From Holophagales bacterium UBA5704 (GTDB lineage Bacteria; Acidobacteriota; Thermoanaerobaculia; Multivoradales; UBA5704): 41,810 bases of DNA. Shown one piece after another: positions 15,478 through 21,834 of this stretch. Under the pieces are notes generated by a model. That model was given only the letters and a program-made list of their open reading frames with translations. It was not told the DNA's origin and searched no databases. Made by a program: the position numbers and the translations under genes. Each line of letters begins with the position of its first letter. The first letter of the stretch is position 1. The stretch spans positions 1,922 to 43,731 of the forward strand of contig DIHE01000071.1 of assembly GCA_002420005.1 (NCBI GenBank), in the 5' to 3' direction.

Positions 15478-16152
15478 GTGAGCTCAGAACACTCCCAGAT
15501 CGTCATCGACTACGGCCGCACGAACCGGGTGGTTGAAGCCCTTTCCTACGCGAGCATCGACGAGTTCGACCGCTGCCTCTCCATTCTCCGCGAAAGCTCC
15601 GAGAAGGACAGCTTTCGCGAGCTCGAAATGGCGTTCTCGATCTTCGTGCAGGAGCTGGCCGAGGCCAAGGAGCGGACGGAGGCGGCTCTCCTCGGAAACG
15701 AAGCCGTCAACCGCGAGCTGGAAGCGAAGCTCGAGACGATCGAGCTGCAGCAGGCGGCGCTGCGCGAGCTCTCGACGCCGATCATCGAAGTGTGGAACGG
15801 TGTTCTCTGCCTCCCCGTCGTCGGCGTCGTGGACAGCCACCGGAGCGCTGAGATGACCGAGATGCTCCTCGACACCATCTTCACCAAGCAGGCGCGGACG
15901 GCCATCGTCGACATCACCGGCATCGATGTGATGGACACCAAGACCGCGGACCACTTCATCAAAATGGCCCGCGCCGTCCGCCTCCTCGGTGCCGAATGCA
16001 TCCTGAGCGGGGTCAATCCCAGCATCGCCCAGACCCTGACCCACATCGGCGTCGATCTCGGCGGCGTGCGCACCGTGCGCAATCTGCGTGACGCCCTGCA
16101 GATCCACCTGCGCGAAACCGAACAGCTCGCCGCACACAAGAAGCACGAGTAG
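15478..16152 (+). CDS. RsbR-type STAS protein, copy 2
   Basis: The protein has 224 residues from GTG 15478 behind AAAGAGG. The architecture and numbering match the copy at 14252: short helical N-terminus, coiled coil, STAS with T154 in VMDTKTADH and the segment SIAQTLTHIGVDL. The N-terminal 40 residues and the coil diverge more than the STAS part, which suggests duplication followed by sensor divergence. It closes the stressosome operon; the next gene is on the other strand and begins a different function. Confidence 0.9.
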   Translation: MSSEHSQIVIDYGRTNRVVEALSYASIDEFDRCLSILRESSEKDSFRELEMAFSIFVQELAEAKERTEAALLGNEAVNRELEAKLETIELQQAALRELSTPIIEVWNGVLCLPVVGVVDSHRSAEMTEMLLDTIFTKQARTAIVDITGIDVMDTKTADHFIKMARAVRLLGAECILSGVNPSIAQTLTHIGVDLGGVRTVRNLRDALQIHLRETEQLAAHKKHE

Positions 16153-16157
16153 GGGGG

Positions 16158-17063
16158 CTACCCGAGCTCCGCATCCAGCCGCCGCACCGTTTCCAGCACC
16201 AGGCCGGTGCCCCGGCCGAGGGTCCGCGGATCGACCTTGTCGAGGGTGTCCTCGGGAGTGTGAATGATCTTCAACACCGGGGGCACCCAGCCGTCCGCCA
16301 AACCTGAGCCTTCCTTGGCATTGAACAGCAGCCAGAGCTGGTGCGCCTCGATCCGCGGCAAAAAACCGATCGAGACGACCGGGATCGCGGCCCGCTGGAC
16401 GGCACGGTCGTCGCCGGCCGGAAAGGCGGGGAATTCCAGGCATTCGAGGCGCTGCGCGGCGCACACCGTCGCCACGGTCTGGTGGAGCTGCGCATCTGCC
16501 GCGGTCTTGCCGACGCCGTAGACGGCGGCCTCTCCGTAGCCCGCGGTGTCCACATTGACCACGGCGGCGATCTCGCCGGGCTTGCGGGACGCCAGAAAAG
16601 CCTCTATCCCCTTCAGGCCGAATTCCTCCTGGTCGGTCCAGAGGAAGCGGATCCGGTGGCGCAGCGGCCGGCCGCGCAGCGCCGTGGCCACGTCCAGCAG
16701 GATCATCGTGCCGGAGCCGTTGTCCACCATCCCCTGGGAAAGGGTGCCGCTCTGCTTCCACTCCACGGCATCGTAGTGGGCGCTGAGGACGATCTCGCGG
16801 CCCTCCGCCGGCCCGAAGGTCAGCATCACGTTCGTCCCCGTCGTGCGGCCGAGAGGCGTCGCCGGCGAGGGGAACGTCTGCAGCTCGAACGGCAGGCCGC
16901 GCTCGCGCAGCAGCGCCTGCAGAGCCTCCAGCCGGGCCGGATTGGACACCTGCCGCAGCCGCGCCAGATCGCGCAAAGGGTCCGGCGCCACGGGAGCGGC
17001 GGCCCGGGCGGAGCAGGCCGCGAGGAGCAGGAGGCAGGCGGCGGCGAGGGGGTGGCGCAACAT
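16158..17063 (-). CDS. M28-family zinc aminopeptidase, lipoprotein
   Basis: The protein has 301 residues. The signal peptide ends in a lipobox LLAAC with Cys17, so it is probably a lipid-anchored extracytoplasmic enzyme. Zinc ligands and catalytic residues of M28 are present in order: LSAHYDAVE (His, Asp), GMVDNGSGTMILLDVA (bridging Asp), WTDQEEFGLKG (Glu-Glu), VNVDTAGYG (Asp) and a final His in IIHTPEDTLDKV. It should remove N-terminal residues from peptides or act as a glutaminyl cyclase-like enzyme. The ATG overlaps the TGA of the upstream SDR remnant. Confidence 0.9.
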   Translation of the reverse strand: MLRHPLAAACLLLLAACSARAAAPVAPDPLRDLARLRQVSNPARLEALQALLRERGLPFELQTFPSPATPLGRTTGTNVMLTFGPAEGREIVLSAHYDAVEWKQSGTLSQGMVDNGSGTMILLDVATALRGRPLRHRIRFLWTDQEEFGLKGIEAFLASRKPGEIAAVVNVDTAGYGEAAVYGVGKTAADAQLHQTVATVCAAQRLECLEFPAFPAGDDRAVQRAAIPVVSIGFLPRIEAHQLWLLFNAKEGSGLADGWVPPVLKIIHTPEDTLDKVDPRTLGRGTGLVLETVRRLDAELG

Positions 17064-17200
17064 CAGCGGCCCTCCGCGATCGCCTTGCGGGCGATGCGGT
17101 CGATGAGGGCGCCCTGGTCGACGAGCTGCAGCGCCAGCTCCCGGCCGATGCCGCGCGAAGCGCCGGTGAGCACGACCACGTTGTCCCGGAATGCGTCCAT
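17063..17200 (-). pseudogene. Short-chain dehydrogenase remnant with internal deletion
   Basis: Only 45 codons remain, from ATG 17200. The first 31 residues, MDAFRDNVVVLTGASRGIGR and ELALQLVDQGA, are a textbook SDR cofactor-binding N-terminus (TGxxxGIG). The last 14, LIDRIARKAIAEGR, look like an SDR C-terminal helix. About 200 residues with the Ser-Tyr-Lys active site are missing between them. The reading frame is intact across the junction. It cannot be an active dehydrogenase. Confidence 0.7.
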
Positions 17201-17331
17201 CGTCTCCTCTTCTCTGGGCGGGCCGATCCTAACACTCTCCGAGAAGAGCCTCTCACCCGATTCCCCCGGCCCTGGATCTATCCGGGCCGGGAGGCCACCG
17301 GCCGGATGCTGCGGGACGATGGCAGGCGGGC

Positions 17332-17424
17332 GATCCGGCGGGGGCTGCCGGGGGCACCGTCGCCGCGCGGGTCTTCCTCGACCGCGACCAGAACGGCCGC
17401 TTCGGTGAGGCCCCACCGGAAGGA
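17332..17424 (+). pseudogene. Fragment resembling an outer-membrane usher/SdrD-like domain
   Basis: The plus strand reads GTVAARVFLDRDQNGRFGEA without a start codon or flanking coding sequence. This matches the VFLDxDxNGxF-G motif of usher and SdrD B-type repeats. It is likely a relic in the decayed segment between the SDR remnant and the Kazal-like gene (17201-17466). I see no other gene in that stretch. Confidence 0.3.
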
Positions 17425-17433
17425 AGAAGAGCG

Positions 17434-17456
17434 CCCCGGAGCCTCCCGCTCCGGGG
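17434..17456 (-). terminator. Hairpin downstream of the Kazal-like gene
   Basis: The arms ccccggagc (17434-17442) and gctccgggg (17448-17456) form a perfect 9-bp stem with a 5-nt loop, 10 nt past the stop of the minus-strand gene. The following T-rich run is weak. Confidence 0.6.
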
Positions 17457-17466
17457 TACAAGGGTC

Positions 17467-17679
17467 CTACGTATCCAGCGGATGGCAGCCCGTCGCGCAG
17501 GCGACGTAGGCGTAGCAGCTGTTGGAGTAGACGTTGCCGTCGCTGCAGACGACCGGATTCCAGACGTCGAGGCAGTAGATGCCCTGGCGCGGGCACGGCG
17601 ATGCGATCGCACCGGCGGTCGACGCAAAGGAAAGGACGACCAGAGCCAGCATCAGGGACAGAAGTACGAGCTTCTTCAT
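17467..17679 (-). CDS. Small secreted Kazal-like cysteine-rich peptide
   Basis: The protein has 70 residues, with GAGGAGGG upstream of ATG 17679. A signal peptide (1-24, MKKLVLLSLMLALVVLSF, cut near AGA) precedes a mature part of about 45 residues with six cysteines. PVVCSDGNVYSNSCYAYVAC corresponds to the core of Kazal serine-protease inhibitor domains (PVCGxDGxTYxNxC). It would be exported and disulphide-bonded, and may inhibit a protease. The domain is slightly shorter than classical Kazal, so binding-loop function is uncertain. Confidence 0.7.
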   Translation of the reverse strand: MKKLVLLSLMLALVVLSFASTAGAIASPCPRQGIYCLDVWNPVVCSDGNVYSNSCYAYVACATGCHPLDT

Positions 17680-17753
17680 GAAGAGCCCTCCTCAGGCTTC
17701 CGTCGCGGGACAGAGGGTCCCGTGCAACCCTGATGCTAAAGAGCGCTCCCCGC

Positions 17754-17782
17754 CCCGCCCACACCCGAAGGGGTGGGGCGGG
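17754..17782 (-). terminator. Strong hairpin after the collagen-like gene
   Basis: Twelve base pairs (17754-17766 with 17771-17782) form a stem with one bulged A and a GAAG/CTTC tetraloop, 15 nt beyond the minus-strand stop. It separates the CHAT-collagen transcript from the Kazal-like gene. Confidence 0.65.
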
Positions 17783-17797
17783 CCGGATCGCCCGGGT

Positions 17798-18934
17798 CTA
17801 CCGCAGCATCACCATCATCCGCACAAGCCCTTGCCCTTCCGCCCCTTGGTCGAGACCGGGACCAAAGGCCTCCAAGGCCTTGCCAATCACCGCGCCAGCA
17901 GCCCTCTCAGCCTCCGCCGCTCGCATGGCCACACCCGGTATGCTCGAAGCCACCAGGAGATCCCCCGGCTCGACCGAGCCACCTTCAAGGCAGACACGTA
18001 CGAAGGCCTGCCCACTCACCGCCAGCGGCAAGTCATTGCTGCCGTCCTCGCGGCTCCCCACCACCATGCCCGGCTGCAGCCCGCCCGCACCGCTGATGAC
18101 ACCCACAACGCGCCGTTCGTAAGACGCCGCAGCCGGGGCAATGCGCCCCCCTGGGCCGGCCACGGCCATCACCATGCCTGGTTCCACTCCTTGGCGCGTC
18201 GCCAGCTCGAACACCTCCGCGTAATCGTGAACCTCTTGGCCGTTTACCTGGACGACTCCGGTTCCATTGGCGTAACTGCCAATGTAGGCGGCATTCTTTC
18301 CGGACTTGTTGACAAACCTGGCGAAGCTTCCATCGTCGTGTGCAGAGATTTCGACCACCGTGGTGCCTGTCGAAGTTCGGAGTTGCATAAGACCGGCAGC
18401 TGTGTCACTCGCCCCGAAGTACACCACGCTCTTTCCGGTCTTGTTGAAGAAATTGGTGAACCCTCCGTTTTTGCCCGAGGAGACTTCGCTCATCGCACTG
18501 CCCGTCGAATTAAAGAGTCTCATAAGACCAGCAGCGTCGCTCGCAACCCCGAAGTACGCCACATCCTTCTTGGTCCGATTACGGAAGAGGGAATATCCAC
18601 CGCCGTTCTCAGAGCCTACGGCTATCTCCACTGTCGAATCTCCAGTCGAAGTACGCAACTCAAGTTTCCCGCCGAGAGTTCCAGACGGGCCTGGTTCCCC
18701 TTTGTCACCTTTTGGGCCAGTTGGCCCCGGCGGCCCTGCTGGGCCGCGTTCCCCCTGCGCTCCCCTGGTTCCCGGCTGACCAGAGGAGGCGGCGACCCGA
18801 TTGATCTGCTCTTTGAGAGCCGCGAGCTCTCTCTCAAGACGCGCTATCTGCTCTGTCATAGTCTGTGCGCTGGCGCCAGCAGACATCAGAAACGAAAGTA
18901 TACCCAGAGTCATGGCGGTCGCAGATCTCCGCAT
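17798..18934 (-). CDS. Secreted collagen-like protein with repeat domain and tail-fibre-type C-terminus
   Basis: The protein has 378 residues from ATG 18934 with AAGGAG upstream. Signal peptide 1-23 (ends AGASAQ); coiled coil 26-48; eleven Gly-X-Y triplets at 52-84 (GERGPAGPPGPTGPKGDKGE in the middle). Three degenerate repeats of about 45 residues at 89-230 each end in VAYFG-like strands plus an AAGLM/GTGVV turn. From 236 (HDYAEVFELAT) the C-terminus resembles the intramolecular-chaperone/peptidase G2-like end of phage tail and surface fibres (VVGVIS, then EPGDLLVASSIPGVAM and GKALE). It should form an exported trimer. It follows the CHAT gene by 22 bases, so the two are very probably co-transcribed. 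Confidence 0.85.
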   Translation of the reverse strand: MRRSATAMTLGILSFLMSAGASAQTMTEQIARLERELAALKEQINRVAASSGQPGTRGAQGERGPAGPPGPTGPKGDKGEPGPSGTLGGKLELRTSTGDSTVEIAVGSENGGGYSLFRNRTKKDVAYFGVASDAAGLMRLFNSTGSAMSEVSSGKNGGFTNFFNKTGKSVVYFGASDTAAGLMQLRTSTGTTVVEISAHDDGSFARFVNKSGKNAAYIGSYANGTGVVQVNGQEVHDYAEVFELATRQGVEPGMVMAVAGPGGRIAPAAASYERRVVGVISGAGGLQPGMVVGSREDGSNDLPLAVSGQAFVRVCLEGGSVEPGDLLVASSIPGVAMRAAEAERAAGAVIGKALEAFGPGLDQGAEGQGLVRMMVMLR

Positions 18935-18956
18935 GGAGGGCTCCTTCAAAAAAGTT

Positions 18957-20678
18957 CTATTGGCAGCGAGAGAGGTCATCCCACGTGAGTTTGTGGCCTT
19001 GGTCAAGGTCGGTGGTAAAGCAGGCGTCAAGTGCATGCAGCAAAGTGCGCGGCGCGTCTGTGGCGGGAACCTCTCCTTCAACAGCCTCGACCGTGGACTC
19101 CGTGACTTTCTCTCCTGCTTGGACCTGGGTTGTCAGATAAACCCCCGCTTCCCTCGGTGGGTCCTGTGGCTCGCTGGTTTCCTGCGAGTCCTCCTGCACC
19201 ACGGCCGTCTGGGTCTCTGGCGCGCCCTTCATCGAAGAAAGTCGAGAGGCAACGAAACCGGCGAGCCCGAGGAGCACGAGGAGGCTGAGCGCGGCAGGCA
19301 CACCTCTCCACCGGCGCTTCGCCGGCTGAGGAGCCACCGGTGCAACGCTTGCGCCCTTGACCGCGGCAGGCTTGGGAGCTGCTTTCAGGCTCTCAGGCGG
19401 AGGCGGTGAAGGCTTAGCAACAAGGGGCAGGGGCTGGAGCGGTTCCGCCTTCGGCGGCCTGACCGGCGCGGGCTTCACCTCGACGGGTGCCGGCACAGGC
19501 CGGGGCACGCGAGGTGCCTCCTGCTCAACCTTGGCAGGTTCGGCCTTGATCACAACCGGCGCCGACGCCGAGACGGTCTCGATGTCGAAGATTCGACCAT
19601 CCGGCGAGCGCATGTAGAGCACCGGGGTCCCCCACTCCAGCTCGTGGCCCGCGAAGTAGAGGGCCTTGCGGGCCTCTGCCAGCGCGGCGTCGATGGGATA
19701 GCCATCCACCACGGCTGAATACAGCTCGTGGGCGAACGAAATCGCCGCCCGGTCGGTGATCTCGAACTGCATCGCAACCACGGCCGGTATCCCTTGCCGG
19801 ATGAGGTTCTGTGCCACGCCGGCAAAGGGATCGGAACGCGAGGCGCGCGCCCCCTCACAAGCGTTGAGCACCGCCAGCCGCAAGGGCCGGTGATCGTGGA
19901 GCAGGGTTCCCAACGCCTGCCCGGAGACTTCCCGGCCACGGCCCCGCTCATCGGAGAACAGCAGCAAGCCGTCCTCGGTGGTGGGATTGAACCCTCCGTG
20001 GCCGATGAAGTGGAGGATGTGGCAGCTCTCCTTGCGGAGCCACCGCTGCAGGTGAGGCAGCGTCGGGCTCTCCAACCGCCGCAGCACGAGCAGTCCCTTC
20101 TCCTGAAGCTCGTCCAGCGACTCCTGGAGCTTGCGCCACTCGGCCTCCACGTCGAGGGGAACGCAGTCGGTGGGACTCGAAATCACCGCAAGGACTTCGA
20201 GGGGCGGCTTCACCCCCAGGGGCCGGATTCGCTCGGGAAGATCGAGATAGCGGACGAGCGGTGTCTCGGTCGAGAGGGCAAGAAAGCGGTCGAGGACAGG
20301 GTGGAGCAGAAACTCCCACGGCAGGTCGTTGAGCTCGGGCGCACCGGCCAGGCGGAGGCGAATGCGCAGACCGGCATCTTGCCGCTGGGCGTCATCGAGG
20401 CTGCTCCGCAGGCAGCTCCGCACCTCGCCCTGGAAAGCGGCCTCGAAGAGCCGGCCACCGAAGACCCGCGCCGCGTCGATCTGCGAGGCCCCGAGGCGGC
20501 GCACCGGCTGCCGCATCCGGCCGAAGCGCAGCAGGAAATTCTCGATCTCCAGGTCCGAGAAGGGCAGTGTGAACTCGGCGGAGGCCTGCCCGGCTGGAGA
20601 GCCGAGGACCTGAGCCCGATACCCCTCGGGCGTCCGCTGGAACATCAGATCGAAGTCGAGAAAGTGCGGGCCCTTCAT
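18957..20678 (-). CDS. Membrane-anchored CHAT caspase-like protein with SAF-like tail
   Basis: The protein has 573 residues. The CHAT domain (about 85-355) carries the His-Cys dyad: His227 in ILHFIGHGGFN and Cys274 in LAVLNACEGARAS. The stretch IPAVVAMQFEITDRAAISFA is also typical. A Pro/Ala/Lys-rich linker (375-455) leads to one membrane segment at 460-480, preceded by positive charges (KRRWRG), so the protease domain should be cytoplasmic. The outer part (510-573) reads AGVYLTTQVQAGEKVTESTV and later DLDQGHKLTWDDL, a SAF-like/CpaB-like pattern. Bacterial CHAT proteins act in peptidase-triggered defence (for example Craspase) and signalling. The only clear partner gene here is the collagen-like one; the target is unknown. 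Confidence 0.88.
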   Translation of the reverse strand: MKGPHFLDFDLMFQRTPEGYRAQVLGSPAGQASAEFTLPFSDLEIENFLLRFGRMRQPVRRLGASQIDAARVFGGRLFEAAFQGEVRSCLRSSLDDAQRQDAGLRIRLRLAGAPELNDLPWEFLLHPVLDRFLALSTETPLVRYLDLPERIRPLGVKPPLEVLAVISSPTDCVPLDVEAEWRKLQESLDELQEKGLLVLRRLESPTLPHLQRWLRKESCHILHFIGHGGFNPTTEDGLLLFSDERGRGREVSGQALGTLLHDHRPLRLAVLNACEGARASRSDPFAGVAQNLIRQGIPAVVAMQFEITDRAAISFAHELYSAVVDGYPIDAALAEARKALYFAGHELEWGTPVLYMRSPDGRIFDIETVSASAPVVIKAEPAKVEQEAPRVPRPVPAPVEVKPAPVRPPKAEPLQPLPLVAKPSPPPPESLKAAPKPAAVKGASVAPVAPQPAKRRWRGVPAALSLLVLLGLAGFVASRLSSMKGAPETQTAVVQEDSQETSEPQDPPREAGVYLTTQVQAGEKVTESTVEAVEGEVPATDAPRTLLHALDACFTTDLDQGHKLTWDDLSRCQ

Positions 20679-20718
20679 CGGCGGTCTCGCTCCTGCCTCA
20701 ACAAGGAGGTAAGGGGCG

Positions 20719-20724
20719 ATTCTA
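20719..20724 (-). promoter_or_regulatory. -10-like TAGAAT for the CHAT-collagen operon
   Basis: TAGAAT on the minus strand lies 40 nt before the CHAT ATG, with AGGAG in the leader. The surrounding 78-base gap is A/T-richer than the genes. No clear -35 is seen. Confidence 0.45.
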
Positions 20725-20756
20725 CTTCAGGTGGCGAGAAAAAGGTGTTGCCTGAG

Positions 20757-21731
20757 TCAGATCGTCGCCAGGAGAAGCTTGCCCACCACCTGGCGCGATT
20801 CCAGCAGCCGGTGGGCCTCGGCGGCTTCGGCCAGCGGGAGGACGCGGGAGATGGTGAGGTGGAGCGTCCCCTCCTCGACCTGGCGCAGGAGGTGCTGCCG
20901 GACGTCGCTCCAGGCCTCGGGGTGGAGATCCAGGCGCAGCCCGAACGCGCTGACCTTGAGGCTGCTCTCATAGAGCCGATACGGATCGATCGGCTGCGAT
21001 GGTCCGCTCGCGTCGCCATAGAAGACGAGATGGCCATAGGGTGCGAGCGCCGCGAGGCTCAGCTCCTGGGTCGCCCGGCCGAGGGAGTCGAGCACGACGT
21101 CCACGCCCCGCCCGTCCGTGGCGGCACGCACGCGCTCCAGCAGGTCGTCTCCGTAGAGCAGGGGTTCCCCGCCCAAGGACCGCACCGCGTCGGCCTTCGG
21201 CCCGGTCGACACCGTCCCCAGCACCCGCGCGCCGGCGTTTCGCGCCAACTGGAGGGCGATCAGCCCGAGCCCTCCTCCCGCGGCATGGAGGAGAACCGTC
21301 TGGCCGGCCCGGATGCCCGCCGCGAAATGGACGACGCCCCAGGCGGTGAGCCCCTGGAGGGGGAGCGCCGCGCCCTGGTCGAAGCTCACGCCATCCGGCA
21401 GCAGGAACAGGGCATCCACCGGAGCCACCGCATACTCCGCATACGTCCCGGTGACCGCCGGGGGCATCGCCCAGAACGCCACCCGCCGCCCCAGCAGCTC
21501 CGGATCGGCACCCTCCCCCACCTCCTCCACGACACCCGCCCCTTCGGCCCCGGGAATCCAAGGAAGCAGAGGGCGCCGGTAGATGCCGCGCCGGCGCTCC
21601 GTGTCGGAGAACACGATGCCGGCCCGGTGCAGCCGGATGAGGACCTGCCCGGGCCCCGGCGCCGGGCGCGGAGCTTCGTGCAGTTGCAGAACGTCGGGCT
21701 CACCGAGGGCGGAGGCGACAATGGCGCGCAT
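20757..21731 (-). CDS. Zinc-independent quinone oxidoreductase-like MDR enzyme
   Basis: The protein has 324 residues from ATG 21731 (MRAIVAS). It is a medium-chain dehydrogenase/reductase: GroES-like N-terminal part with HRAGIVFSDTERRRGIY and PWIPGAEGAGVVEEVG, then a Rossmann part with LLHAAGGGLGLIALQLAR (NADPH site, GGLG). No cysteine zinc ligands are present, typical of the quinone oxidoreductase/crotonyl-CoA reductase-like subgroup. It probably reduces a quinone or an enoyl/enone substrate with NADPH. It ends 78 bases before the CHAT start and diverges from dnaE2; no functional link is apparent. Confidence 0.9.
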   Translation of the reverse strand: MRAIVASALGEPDVLQLHEAPRPAPGPGQVLIRLHRAGIVFSDTERRRGIYRRPLLPWIPGAEGAGVVEEVGEGADPELLGRRVAFWAMPPAVTGTYAEYAVAPVDALFLLPDGVSFDQGAALPLQGLTAWGVVHFAAGIRAGQTVLLHAAGGGLGLIALQLARNAGARVLGTVSTGPKADAVRSLGGEPLLYGDDLLERVRAATDGRGVDVVLDSLGRATQELSLAALAPYGHLVFYGDASGPSQPIDPYRLYESSLKVSAFGLRLDLHPEAWSDVRQHLLRQVEEGTLHLTISRVLPLAEAAEAHRLLESRQVVGKLLLATI

Positions 21732-21799
21732 GGGGGTCTCTCCGGTTCGCATCAGAGCAGGGAGGCTATCACCGCTTCCGAGGTGGCACCGGCCCCCAA

Positions 21800-21828
21800 T
21801 TGACTTACGCCCTGATGACGCCTACGCT
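21800..21828 (+). promoter_or_regulatory. Candidate dnaE2 promoter (TTGACT - 17 bp - TACGCT)
   Basis: A -35 box TTGACT (21800-21805) and a -10 box TACGCT (21823-21828) have ideal 17-bp spacing. The GTG start at 21835 is 6 nt after the -10, so the mRNA would be leaderless. I see no clear LexA/SOS-box palindrome. Confidence 0.5.
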
Positions 21829-21834
21829 CACTGC

